Position numbers and translations under genes: made by a program. From Bacteroidales bacterium (GTDB taxonomy: Bacteria > Bacteroidota > Bacteroidia > Bacteroidales > UBA932), in assembly GCA_017438975.1 (NCBI GenBank), contig JAFRUH010000025.1, forward strand, positions 248,001 to 312,000: 64,000 bases of DNA, in the 5' to 3' direction. This document shows positions 37,301 to 45,431 of the stretch, in pieces (position 1 is the first letter of the stretch; the number at the start of each line of letters is the position of its first letter). The notes below the pieces were generated by a model. It was given only the letters and a program-made list of their open reading frames with translations. It was not told where the DNA came from and made no database searches.

Positions 37301-37527
37301 GGAATCGGGGAACCATCAATATAAACAGCAATCTCCTCATCTCCAGACCAGCATGGATAGTAGATTCCTCCTTCCGGCCCGGAGAGATGGGTTCTTGTTT
37401 CTTCATGACCCTCAAGGACGGCAACCAATTCATGAATTTCCTCTTCGGGGAAATCAACCTCATAATAGGAGCAAGAGGTCAGGAGAATCAAAAAAGAGAA
37501 GAAAAGAAAACGCCCAGTCTTATTCAT
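34360..37527 (-). CDS. M64-type metallopeptidase with fimbrillin-like and LRR domains
   Basis: A 1055-residue lipoprotein (lipobox FLILLTSC). Residues about 25-280 form a fimbrillin-like domain (TPGSFSEDAFPML, LSFKNLCAVLKVSLTG) close to that of protein B. Residues about 290-690 are BspA-type leucine-rich repeats (IPEGVLYISGSVFSG, TLILSSSMKEISYYCF). Residues about 720-1010 form a peptidase M64 (IgA peptidase) domain with H888-E-A-G-G-H and LADEY. The motif has one residue more between E and the second H than classical HExxH. It probably cleaves host or microbial proteins at the surface; IgA as substrate is known only for the family founder. The gene has a strong Shine-Dalgarno, and its middle part is more AT-rich than its neighbours. 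Confidence 0.87.
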   Translation of the reverse strand: MNKTGRFLFFSFLILLTSCSYYEVDFPEEEIHELVAVLEGHEETRTHLSGPEGGIYYPCWSGDEEIAVYIDGSPIPQRFAFVSGKDARQGTFAGPGIGDQYVALYPFSARKEYDDENLTISLPSEQSYTPGSFSEDAFPMLAVSGSNTLSFKNLCAVLKVSLTGKTNVLSVSFTANDPSRSVSGEGTISMKEADDPVLVMAESKSPSVRLVCEGVPLSDSPTDFFLVVPPGPYPGGFTLKIKTPEGSIVKIVDRDILFKRSEIRAIPAFECIGAELDPEDLPENIILYRTASGRKLGFEENVIGGECRSLSDKYENGWGKIVCDSPVKAINYYCFADRDITEIKLPPSVETIGQRSFQNVLLEEFAVPEGIRSIELEAFTGCTHLKRFKGPYVTEDGKSIIMNNAILAHIVDNKEILSIPEGVVTANPGSFLYYGDSREKVRGIVFPEGFTLISYNNFNYLPNLEYVTLSSTSQLQWSHTFEYCPRLREFRGNSSWIKGNGRCLVDLQGYLIGYAGFGITDFVIPEGVLYISGSVFSGYESLYSVTLPESILDVWNQPFEGADNLSFIYGKYASPDAHSVVINGEVVAVAPVEEYVSPPGATKIGWALFGDRVKKIKLNDCVMETDAYAFYSASNLETLILSSSMKEISYYCFNPNKALKDVYFRSPTPPACGPLMDGSGQFSNDLVVHVPEESLEAYRNAPQWSFFAPYFQGYMVDDLPPFDSDGNVVTLQKATEGQGIDLVLMGDAFIQDQIEDGTYGSVMRKMLNAFFSVEPYQSYRNYFNVYQVDVVSERKGYGGRGQKLGTWFGEGTKVGGNDATCLSYARKAVGNDRMDNVLVLVAMDTTAYAGTCYMTHSSAYQGDWGEGPSVAYFPLGKTDEILAQLVHHEAGGHGFAKLADEYGYESQGAVTQEKINETHSLESYGWWKNVDFTSDPAKVKWSYFLKDDRYRNEGLGVYEGGLTYWTGVWRPTRNSIMLDNTGGFNAPSREAIWYRLHKLAYGKNWQYNYEDFVAYDAVNRKKSGSAPSLVPQELLPPLAEPVVIHKSWKELLNDK

Positions 37528-37534
37528 ATCCGAT

Positions 37535-37541
37535 CCTCCTT
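37535..37541 (-). promoter_or_regulatory. Strong ribosome binding site of the M64 gene
   Basis: On the minus strand AAGGAGG lies 7 nt before the ATG at 37527 and overlaps the stop codon of protein D. Shine-Dalgarno sequences are rare in Bacteroidota, so this one may mark atypical expression. Confidence 0.65.
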
Positions 37542-39546
37542 ATAATTCAATGTCCTTACCGGGAATAATCCCTTCATTATTACTGCCGGAAGCGGATCCC
37601 AGCATGGGGACTTTCAACGACTCGCCCAAAGGAACAGTCAGGCAATTATCTACATAGTAATTCCCATAATTATTTGATTGATATCTATTTTGGGAGGAAA
37701 ACTCTGCCTGAACATAAACGAGCGTTTTCATTTTTGCCATGTCATACTTTTCGGGGATAGTTACGGTATAGGAAAAATCCTTGAAACTGTTGTCCTTGCT
37801 GATGGAGAAACTATCTCCGGATAAATCACTTACCTCAATCCTGGCGACATCATTATGAGTGAACATCAACGTCGAGGCGCCGGATTGCGATGCTATGATC
37901 CCGTCTTCAAGGATTAACACCGTAAGTTTGTATTTCCCACTCTTCTTGGCATAAACTGTCAGATCGATATGAACTTCACGCCCAGAGACATGGGATAGAA
38001 CAGAAACTCCTGTTTTCGTCTTTAATAAAGACTCTGTTTCTTTTGCGGCGGCAATTGTCTTCGGCGCTGCTATTTCTTCCCCTTCATTCCTTATCTCCGT
38101 CCTTCCGTCCACAATTCCCGTGGGATATCCAGTTACATGATACTGACTGTCAAGTTTATACATAGGGGGAAAGTACAATTCACTATCATACCCGTGCAGG
38201 GCAACATGTATCAGTTTGTCTGGATAGCGTTCCTGGGCAAGCAACACAGTCCCATACATAATCGGACATGCAGGACACCAGGTTGCCGTAAAACGCATAA
38301 AAAGGGACCGGTGATAGAATTCCTTGTTCCAGTCAATTGCGTCATTCCGTTGTTTCTGGGCGACGGTGACCGGTATGCAAACATTCTCGTCGTTGCAGAA
38401 GACGATCACTCCGCTCCGGGGTTCTTCGACCCGGTTCGCTGAGGCAAGGAATGTATGCGCGCTTGTTGTTGCACGGGTCGATACTTCCTTGATCCACTCC
38501 GGCATCGACGTTACTTTATACCCGATCGTCGAGGTGACCGCTACCTCGAACTCTCCGCCGTCCGCCTCCAGTTCGACATGATTCGGAGACAGGGAAAAGG
38601 CTACCAGCCTGTCCTGGACGACCGTCACCGTCTCGCTGAGGCCGCTCGACGGGTTCGAGAAGACGATCCTGCCGGTCCGAGGCTTTTCGTCCGGATTCGC
38701 GGCGACGGTGAAGCTGCGTGTATGGGTCGAAAGGGTACTCCGCGTTGAAGTTTCCTTCAGCCACGAAGAGCCCTCCGTTACCTTGCACTCGAAATCCACG
38801 TTGCTCTTCAGTTCGACCGTCACGGTCCCGCCGTCCGCACCGACAGAAAACTCCTTCTGCGTCAGGATGATACAGGGAGCGAGACCCTCCTGGTAGACAT
38901 GAACCGTCTCCCCGACAGCGCCAGACATGAAAGAGATGTCCCCCTGGCGGGGTTCGGAATCCGGGTTCATCCGTACCTCGAAACGAATCTTGTCCGTCGT
39001 CATCCCCCGCGTCTCGACCGGGACGATCCATTCCGTCGCAGACTTCGACACCGCATAGCTGAATTCCGTATTGTGACGAACCTCAACCTCGAGCGTACTC
39101 CCTTCCGCAGGGATCTCGACCTTCGCCGGAGTCACCAGAATCGCATCCTTCTGCTTCTGCGTCACCACGACCGTCCGGCGATTCTCTCCGCAGACAAGCG
39201 TGATCGAGCAGTTCCGGTCCATGTACGAGTCGTTCGCCGAGACGTTGACCTTGAACTGCGTATCGACCGAGGCTCCGCTCGAAGGAGAGAACGTGCACCA
39301 ATCCACGGGTGCGCCGGAAATGGACGCCTCCCAGTTCCCGGTCGCCTTGATTGCGACAGTTGCCGACCCGCCCGAGGACGGGAATACCAGGCCGACACTG
39401 GTCTCCGAGGACCAGTTGACCTCGACGGACGCGCTTCCCGAAGACCCCGTCTCGGGGAAGGTCAGGTCCGGAAGTATCGGCGTACAGGCGAAGGCGAATG
39501 CCAGCAAAAGAAACGCAGAAGAGAATCGGTGGATAGAGAGAGTCAT
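37540..39546 (-). CDS. BACON-Omp28 lipoprotein D
   Basis: A 668-residue lipoprotein (lipobox LAFAFAC). Four BACON domains span about residues 25-400. The first three are nearly those of protein C. The fourth (VTSTIGYKVTSMPEW, GVIVFCNDENVCIPVTV) matches instead the BACON domain of protein B. The Omp28 domain has C424-x-x-C427 (ATWCPACPIM) and, from TESLLKTKTGV onward, resembles protein B. YVDNC is present near the end. The gene therefore joins an N-half like C with a C-half like B, which points to recombination between paralogues. It begins 21 bp after the GH92 gene. Confidence 0.86.
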   Translation of the reverse strand: MTLSIHRFSSAFLLLAFAFACTPILPDLTFPETGSSGSASVEVNWSSETSVGLVFPSSGGSATVAIKATGNWEASISGAPVDWCTFSPSSGASVDTQFKVNVSANDSYMDRNCSITLVCGENRRTVVVTQKQKDAILVTPAKVEIPAEGSTLEVEVRHNTEFSYAVSKSATEWIVPVETRGMTTDKIRFEVRMNPDSEPRQGDISFMSGAVGETVHVYQEGLAPCIILTQKEFSVGADGGTVTVELKSNVDFECKVTEGSSWLKETSTRSTLSTHTRSFTVAANPDEKPRTGRIVFSNPSSGLSETVTVVQDRLVAFSLSPNHVELEADGGEFEVAVTSTIGYKVTSMPEWIKEVSTRATTSAHTFLASANRVEEPRSGVIVFCNDENVCIPVTVAQKQRNDAIDWNKEFYHRSLFMRFTATWCPACPIMYGTVLLAQERYPDKLIHVALHGYDSELYFPPMYKLDSQYHVTGYPTGIVDGRTEIRNEGEEIAAPKTIAAAKETESLLKTKTGVSVLSHVSGREVHIDLTVYAKKSGKYKLTVLILEDGIIASQSGASTLMFTHNDVARIEVSDLSGDSFSISKDNSFKDFSYTVTIPEKYDMAKMKTLVYVQAEFSSQNRYQSNNYGNYYVDNCLTVPLGESLKVPMLGSASGSNNEGIIPGKDIEL

Positions 39547-39567
39547 CAGTCAGTTCGGTAAAAATGA

Positions 39568-41709
39568 TTATTTCGTTCTCATTTCAAAAACAAGTTCGCC
39601 GCCCGCGAGAAGTTCGTCCAGCGTAATGGTCGGAAGCGTGACCTCCGTTCCATTGTAGGTGATCCGACCGACATACTTCGCCTCTTCGCTCAGACCTTCA
39701 GCCTTGATCTTCAGGATCTTGCCTCCGGGCATGCGGAGCTCGGCCCCGGGAATCTGGGGAGCGCCGAACACGAAGACGCCGCTGACGGGATCAACCGGAT
39801 AGAATCCGAGCGAGGAGAAGACGTACCAGGCGGACATCTGCCCGCAGTCCTCATTCCCGCAGAGGCCGTCTGGCTGGTCGGTATAATACCGGTCACAGAC
39901 CTCACGGACCACTTCCGCGGTCCGGTCCTGACGGCCGGCGAGGGTATAGAGATACGCCACATGGTGGCTCGGTTCGTTTCCGTGGGCATACTGCCCAATC
40001 AGGCCGGAAACATCTGGAACATAACCGGTTACGGACTCGTCAGGGGTAAAGACGAAGAGACTGTCGAGCTTCGTGACGAAGGCCTCGTTCCCACCCATGA
40101 TCTCGATCAAACCGGGAGCGTCCTGGAGTACATGCCAGGTATATTGCCAGCAGTTGCCTTCGGTATAGTCCCCGCCTTTGCTGGAGGTCTGGTAGCTGAA
40201 CGGCTGGAAAGGCGTGCGCCAATTCCCTTCGGAGTCCCTTCCCCGCGCCAGGCGTGTCGAAGGATCGTAGACGTTCCGGAAATACTGGCTGCGGCGACGG
40301 AACATTTCCGCATCTTCCATATGTCCGAGCTTCTCTGCAAGAAGGGCCGCACAGTAGTCGTCATAGCCCATTTCCAGGGTCCTTGCGATGGACTCGGAGC
40401 CGGCCAGGTCGAAGGGAAGATACCCGTAACGGTCATACATTTCCCAGTCGCACTTGTGGTGGTTCTCGGTAAGGGAACGCCGGACGGCCTCATATACCTC
40501 GGCGGCATCGACCCCGGGTAAGCCACGGAGTGCGGCGTCCACGACGACCGGAACAGAATGGTTTCCGATCATGCAGTGGTTCTCCTGTCCCCAGAGGCCC
40601 CAGACGGGAAGGTAGCCCTGCTCCCGGGCCTGTTCGACCATCGAAACGGCCAGTTCCCCGCCGAAACCGGGGGTCATCATATTATAGAACGGATTGGCCG
40701 CACGGAACGTATCCCACTGGGACAGCGTGGAATAGTGCTTTCCGGTAGCAGCCTTGTGGATCTCGTCATCCGCCCCGCGGTACTGTCCGTCCACATCGGC
40801 GATATTGTTCGGCTGGATGTACATATGATAGAGCGCCGTGTAGAAGATCGTCTTCTCCCGCTCGCTCCCCTGCGGAGTCACGATGGAAAGGACATCCTTC
40901 CACGCCACGACGGCCTTCTTCCGGGTCCCGGAGAAATCCCAGGCCGGGATCTCGGCGACCATGTTCCCGCGCGCACCCTCGACCGAAACGGTCGAAAGGG
41001 CGACCTTCATCATCAGCGGACGGCTGTCTTCAGCGAAGGTGAACACAATCAGGGGCGCCACCTTATCATCCACGCTCCACGAACGGCTGGCCGTAACCGG
41101 GGCATCGAACCGCATCACGAAAGAATACTGGCGCCGGTTCCATCCTTTGACCCGTACGGTTCCCTCCAGGGTATATTCATCCGGGCACGAAATCTCGGCA
41201 GACTGGACCTTGCGTCCTCCGGTCACGCTGTTCAGGTCGATATAGACATTCCGTTTCGGGCCGTCGAATGAGAAGCGGTAGAGGGCGGTATGCGCATCGG
41301 CCGTCACCTCGGCCCTGACACGGTTTTCATCCAGATAGGCGGTATAATAACCCGGCACGGCCGTCTCGCCAGCCTTGTCGAAATGGCTGACATAGGAGGT
41401 ACGTACGGAGTCGGAGAAAGGCATGACAAGGATGTCTCCGAGGTCCGCGCACCCGGTTCCGCTCAGGCGGGTCTGGGAGAAGCCCAGCATCAGCGAATCC
41501 GTAAAGCGGTATCCGCTGCAGTAATCCCAGGTCAGGATTCCGGTCTGGGGTCCGGCCTGCACGAATCCGTGCGGGACGGTCGCTCCCGGGAAGGTATGGC
41601 CGTTGAAATCGGTACCGATGAACGGGTTGACATAATCGATGCCGTCTTTGCCTCCGCAGGAAAAGAGGGCGGCTGCAGCGAGGGCGAGAAGGAAGATCCG
41701 AGCTTTCAT
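39568..41709 (-). CDS. GH92 alpha-mannosidase, lipoprotein
   Basis: A 713-residue glycoside hydrolase family 92 enzyme (lipobox AAAALFSC). It begins with the family hallmark YVNPFIGTDFNGHTFPGA and LSGTGCADLGDILVMPF. The catalytic region has HGNEPSHHVAYLY and CGNEDCGQMSAWYVFSSLGFYPVDPVSG in consecutive order. GH92 enzymes are calcium-dependent exo-alpha-mannosidases acting on N-glycans or mannans, most often alpha-1,2. It lies 4 bp after rhaT. It is a paralogue of 58555-60798. The pairing with rhamnose genes suggests a substrate holding both mannose and rhamnose, which is inference. Confidence 0.93.
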   Translation of the reverse strand: MKARIFLLALAAAALFSCGGKDGIDYVNPFIGTDFNGHTFPGATVPHGFVQAGPQTGILTWDYCSGYRFTDSLMLGFSQTRLSGTGCADLGDILVMPFSDSVRTSYVSHFDKAGETAVPGYYTAYLDENRVRAEVTADAHTALYRFSFDGPKRNVYIDLNSVTGGRKVQSAEISCPDEYTLEGTVRVKGWNRRQYSFVMRFDAPVTASRSWSVDDKVAPLIVFTFAEDSRPLMMKVALSTVSVEGARGNMVAEIPAWDFSGTRKKAVVAWKDVLSIVTPQGSEREKTIFYTALYHMYIQPNNIADVDGQYRGADDEIHKAATGKHYSTLSQWDTFRAANPFYNMMTPGFGGELAVSMVEQAREQGYLPVWGLWGQENHCMIGNHSVPVVVDAALRGLPGVDAAEVYEAVRRSLTENHHKCDWEMYDRYGYLPFDLAGSESIARTLEMGYDDYCAALLAEKLGHMEDAEMFRRRSQYFRNVYDPSTRLARGRDSEGNWRTPFQPFSYQTSSKGGDYTEGNCWQYTWHVLQDAPGLIEIMGGNEAFVTKLDSLFVFTPDESVTGYVPDVSGLIGQYAHGNEPSHHVAYLYTLAGRQDRTAEVVREVCDRYYTDQPDGLCGNEDCGQMSAWYVFSSLGFYPVDPVSGVFVFGAPQIPGAELRMPGGKILKIKAEGLSEEAKYVGRITYNGTEVTLPTITLDELLAGGELVFEMRTK

Positions 41710-41713
41710 GGGG

Positions 41714-42721
41714 TTAAATCAATTGAGGTAAGAATGTACTTATGATCAGGACGATAATGCCGAGGACAAGGACGGTGACGGTCTTTCCGGAGACGCCTTT
41801 CCATTCCTTGAGGAGGATACCCCAGACATTGGAGAACACGACGTTCAGCGACATCAGGATGCACCAGCTGAAGGTGATGAGGACCGGGTAGTCCGCGAGG
41901 AAACCTTTCCCGAGACTCAGTCCGAAGAACTGGCTGTACCAGAGGAGGCCTGCCAGGACGCAGAAGAGAAGATTGTTGCCCCAGAGACTCCCCTGCCGAT
42001 AGTCGCCCCAGGTCTTGTTCCTGCTGTTCTGGTAGAAGCAGTAGACCGCGTTCGTCAGGAAACCGCCCACGGTAACGAGGAGGGTCGCCGGAAGGGTCGC
42101 GAAGATCGGCTTGGTCGAGCTCCAGGTAAGCGGGGCTCCGAAACTGAGTCCGATGTTGAAGCAGGCGCTCATGAACCCTGCCAGCAGGGCTACCGCGATT
42201 CCCTTTCCGAAGTTGAAGTCCTTGACGGCCTTCTTCTTTTCCTCTTCCGGCAGGGCGGCGGCCTTCATGGCCCCCGCGATCCCGATGATCGCGATGCCGA
42301 CGAGGGTCACCACGACCCCGATGATCACGGCGGAGGTCAGGTCACCCGCATGGCCCGTGAAAACCGGCCCCAGGATGGCTCCGAGAGCGGAACAGGTTCC
42401 CAGGGCGATGCTCTGCCCGAGGGCGACGCCGAGGTAGCGCATCGAGAGACCGAAGGTCAGTCCGCCGACCCCCCAGAGAGCGCCGAAGAGCATCGTCAGG
42501 AGGCTTTCCTTCGGATGGGCGGCGAAAAGGGCGGTCAGGCTCTCCCCCTCGGGAACGGCCAGCAGGGCGCCGAGCAGCGGAAAGACCAGCCACGCGAAAA
42601 CGCCCTGGACGATCCAGTAACTCTCCCAGCTCCAGGACTTGATCTTGTTGATGGGCACATAGCTCGAGGACTGGCAGAAGGCCCCGACGGCTATGATGAG
42701 GAGTCCGATTATCAGATTCAT
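41714..42721 (-). CDS. rhaT: L-rhamnose/H+ symporter
   Basis: A 335-residue inner-membrane protein with about ten hydrophobic segments. NKIKSWSWESYWIVQGVFAW near the N-terminus and LGTCSALGAILGP are typical of RhaT. It takes up L-rhamnose with a proton. It overlaps rhaA by 4 bp (ATGA) and precedes the GH92 gene by 4 bp, forming the classical rhamnose set with rhaA and rhaB. Confidence 0.93.
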   Translation of the reverse strand: MNLIIGLLIIAVGAFCQSSSYVPINKIKSWSWESYWIVQGVFAWLVFPLLGALLAVPEGESLTALFAAHPKESLLTMLFGALWGVGGLTFGLSMRYLGVALGQSIALGTCSALGAILGPVFTGHAGDLTSAVIIGVVVTLVGIAIIGIAGAMKAAALPEEEKKKAVKDFNFGKGIAVALLAGFMSACFNIGLSFGAPLTWSSTKPIFATLPATLLVTVGGFLTNAVYCFYQNSRNKTWGDYRQGSLWGNNLLFCVLAGLLWYSQFFGLSLGKGFLADYPVLITFSWCILMSLNVVFSNVWGILLKEWKGVSGKTVTVLVLGIIVLIISTFLPQLI

Positions 42722-43968
42722 CTCTTGGAAGTTACGTCTTTCTCGTACCGCTCTATGCTGGCGATAAATTCTTCACCGACCGGGACGCTGTTCTTGTAGT
42801 TGAAATAATCGAAAACGGCCCCGAATGGAAGGGTCTTGGCCTCTTCAAGGAGGGCGAGCCGCTGGAATCCCTTGCCGGCCGCCTCGTATTCGCGGAGCTT
42901 GGAAAGGGGCTCGAGGAGGGCGCTGAGGATGCATTTCTGCGTCGCACGGGTTCCGATGACATAGGCACCGATCCGGTTGATGCTGGCGTCGAAATAGTCC
43001 AGGCCGACATGTGCGCGGTGGAGCCCGTCGGAACGCACCAGTTCCTTGAAGAGTTCGAGGGTCGGGTCGTTCATGATCGTAACATGGTCCGAATCCCAGC
43101 GGACGGGACGGCTGACGTGAAGCATCAGTTCCGGAACGAAGAGAAGCAGGGAGGAAACCTTGTCCGCGACATTCTCGGTCGGCTCATAATGGCCGGTATC
43201 GAGGGTATAGATGACCTTCCGGGTTGCACAGTAGCCTTCGTAGAAGTCCATGGAACCGACGGTATAGCTTTCGAGACCGATGCCGAAGAGTTTCGGTTCG
43301 ACGCAGCTCTTCATGCCGGGCAGATCCTCGGCGAGAATCTCATCCAGGGCGGAGGCGAGCAGCTCGCGGTAATACTTCCGGTTGACGGTCAGGTCCTTGC
43401 TACCGTCATGGACCCAGATGTTCATGATACAGGGGTCGTCCTGGGCCTTTCCCATCGCGTCTGCGATGCGGCGGCAGCGCTTGGTATGCTCGATCCAGAA
43501 TTCGCGGATGGCCGGATCAGGATTGGCGAGGGAGAGGTCCCCGCTCTTGGGATGGGAGAAGGACGTGGAGTTGAAATCCAGCTTGAAATTATTCTCCCGG
43601 GCCCATTCGATCCAGCTCTGGAAATGCTCGACGCCGACCTCGTCGCGGTCGACGAACTTGCCGCCGAAATCACCGTAGATCTCGTGGAGGTTGACACGGT
43701 GGTTGCCGGCGAGGAGGGTCTTGACGAACTCCAGGTCGCCGCGGACCTCGTCGATGTTCTGGGCCCTCCCGGGATAGTTTCCGGTCGTCTGGATACCGCC
43801 GGTCAGCGCTCCTCCGCTTTCGAAACCGAGCACGTCGTCGGTCTGCCAGCAGTGGAGGGAAATCTGCTGCCTTTCGAGTTCGGCAATAGCCTTGTCGGTA
43901 TCGACGCCAAGGGCGGCGTAGCGTTCGCGCGCATATTCGTACGCTTTCAAGATGTCTTTCTCTTTCAT
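42718..43968 (-). CDS. rhaA: L-rhamnose isomerase
   Basis: A 416-residue TIM-barrel isomerase that converts L-rhamnose to L-rhamnulose with divalent metal. QISLHCWQTDDVLGFE, TLDTGHYEPTENVADK and GLDYFDASINRIGAYVIG are family segments containing the metal ligands. It lies 16 bp after rhaB and overlaps rhaT. The next enzyme, rhamnulose-1-phosphate aldolase, is not in the window. Confidence 0.95.
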   Translation of the reverse strand: MKEKDILKAYEYARERYAALGVDTDKAIAELERQQISLHCWQTDDVLGFESGGALTGGIQTTGNYPGRAQNIDEVRGDLEFVKTLLAGNHRVNLHEIYGDFGGKFVDRDEVGVEHFQSWIEWARENNFKLDFNSTSFSHPKSGDLSLANPDPAIREFWIEHTKRCRRIADAMGKAQDDPCIMNIWVHDGSKDLTVNRKYYRELLASALDEILAEDLPGMKSCVEPKLFGIGLESYTVGSMDFYEGYCATRKVIYTLDTGHYEPTENVADKVSSLLLFVPELMLHVSRPVRWDSDHVTIMNDPTLELFKELVRSDGLHRAHVGLDYFDASINRIGAYVIGTRATQKCILSALLEPLSKLREYEAAGKGFQRLALLEEAKTLPFGAVFDYFNYKNSVPVGEEFIASIERYEKDVTSKR

Positions 43969-43984
43969 ATGGTTATCGGTTTAA

Positions 43985-45400
43985 TTATTTCTGCGTGGGA
44001 TAAAAGGTTTTCACGGAAAAAGCCTCCGCGATGAGGCGGCGCATCTCCCAGCGGTCACGGACGAGTCCCGCGGCTTTCGCCTGGATCATGATGTTCCCGA
44101 TGGCCGTCGCCTCGGTAGGTCCTGCAACAACCGGCATGCCGATGGAGTCCGCCGTCCACTGGTTCAAAAGTTCATTGACGCTCCCTCCCCCGATGACATG
44201 GAGCTTTTCAATCCGGAAGGGTGCGAAGCCTTGCAGCATTTCAAGGACCTCCTTGTAGCGGTCCGCCAGGGAATGGAAGATGCAGCTCACGACCTGGGCG
44301 TCAGAAGCATCGCTTCCGAGGACCGAAAGGATTTCGGCGACCATATCGTCGGGATGGGCGAAACGGGGATCGTCCGGATTGATCCGGCCAGGATAAGCAG
44401 CCTCGGAACGGGCCATTCCTACCAGTTCCGGATAGGAATAATCGCGTCCGGCGGCCTTCCAGACCTTCCGGCACTGCTCGAGGAGCCACATGCCGGTGAT
44501 GTTCTTCAGGAAGCGGGTCGTACCCTCGATGCCGCCTTCATTGGTGAAATTCAGGCGGGCCGATTCTTCGTTGATGACGGGGGCCGGGGCTTCGATGCCC
44601 ATCAGGCTCCAGGTTCCGCTGCTGAGATAGGCGAACCGCTCATCGGCGGCGGGGACGGCGGCGATAGCCGAGGCCGTATCGTGACCGGCAACGGCGACGA
44701 CCGGGACCGGCCCGAGACCGGTTTCCGCGGCGAGTTCCGGTTTCAGGACGCCCGTCACAGTACCGGGAGGGACGATCGGAAGAAGCATGTCCGTCCGGAT
44801 CCCGAGCTTCCCGAGAAGATCTTTGTCGAACTGCCGCGTCACCTGGTCCATCATGCCTGAGGTCGAGGCGTCCGTATATTCGCAGACCCGGTTCCCGGTC
44901 AGCAGGAATCCGAGCAGGTCCGGCATGAAAAGGATGCACTCTGCCTCCTTGAGGGCCGGATCGTCGGAACGGGTATGGGCATACAGCTGGAAAACCGTAT
45001 TGAAGTCCATGATCTGGATGCCGGTCCTCCGGTAGAGTTCCTCACGGGGCACCCGTTCGAAAACTCTTTCCGGAACGCCCACCGTATAGGGATCGCGGTA
45101 GCAGCGGGGCAGGCTGGCGAGGGTCCCGTCGGGCCTGATGCAGCCGAAGTCCACGCCCCAGGTATCGATGCCGATGGAGTCGAGGCGTACCTTCTTCGCA
45201 CCGAGATCCTTCAGGCAGGCGGTGACATGGCGGAACAGGGATACGACATCCCAGTAGAGATGTCCCTCTTTCTCAATGATTTCAGTCGGAAAACGACAGA
45301 CTTCCTCCATCCGGAAGGAAGCGTTCTCAAAAGTAGCCAGGATACCGCGGCAGGAAGTAGCGCCGCAGTCGAAGGCCAGGAAAGAATGAATGCCCATCAT
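43985..45400 (-). CDS. rhaB: Rhamnulokinase
   Basis: A 471-residue FGGY-family carbohydrate kinase that phosphorylates L-rhamnulose. The N-terminal nucleotide-binding segment is FDCGATSCRGILA, GIDTWGVDFG is the RhaB substrate region, and GGGSVNELLNQWTAD with GPTEATAIGN is the C-terminal ATP site. Two ATGs in a row occur at the start (MMGIHS). It is the first gene of the long minus-strand run and carries the only clear promoter box. No AraC-type regulator is seen nearby. Confidence 0.94.
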   Translation of the reverse strand: MMGIHSFLAFDCGATSCRGILATFENASFRMEEVCRFPTEIIEKEGHLYWDVVSLFRHVTACLKDLGAKKVRLDSIGIDTWGVDFGCIRPDGTLASLPRCYRDPYTVGVPERVFERVPREELYRRTGIQIMDFNTVFQLYAHTRSDDPALKEAECILFMPDLLGFLLTGNRVCEYTDASTSGMMDQVTRQFDKDLLGKLGIRTDMLLPIVPPGTVTGVLKPELAAETGLGPVPVVAVAGHDTASAIAAVPAADERFAYLSSGTWSLMGIEAPAPVINEESARLNFTNEGGIEGTTRFLKNITGMWLLEQCRKVWKAAGRDYSYPELVGMARSEAAYPGRINPDDPRFAHPDDMVAEILSVLGSDASDAQVVSCIFHSLADRYKEVLEMLQGFAPFRIEKLHVIGGGSVNELLNQWTADSIGMPVVAGPTEATAIGNIMIQAKAAGLVRDRWEMRRLIAEAFSVKTFYPTQK

Positions 45401-45423
45401 CAGTCAAATGTCTTGTATAGAAA

Positions 45424-45431
45424 CAAATTTA
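45424..45431 (-). promoter_or_regulatory. Probable -7 box of the rhaB operon
   Basis: Minus-strand TAAATTTG, a match to TAnnTTTG, 23 bp before rhaB. A TTG at 45445-45443 is too close to serve as a standard -33 element, so activator dependence is possible. Confidence 0.5.

Larger units (their letters stand above)
24875..45400 (-). other. Candidate 20.5-kb transcription unit, 12 genes
   Basis: From rhaB at the right to the BACON-Omp28 gene at the left, twelve minus-strand genes follow with overlaps or gaps of 3-21 bp and no internal promoter or terminator that I can recognise. A -7 box precedes rhaB. The order is rhaB, rhaA, rhaT, GH92, BACON-Omp28, M64, BACON-Omp28, GLUG-BACON-Omp28, TlpA, DUF6029-like, Omp28 and BACON-Omp28. 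That the whole set is one mRNA is inferred from spacing; internal starts cannot be excluded. Confidence 0.6.

Noticed and set aside
24875..45400. A classical polysaccharide utilisation locus
   Set aside because: No SusC/SusD pair and no hybrid two-component or ECF sigma regulator is present in the run.
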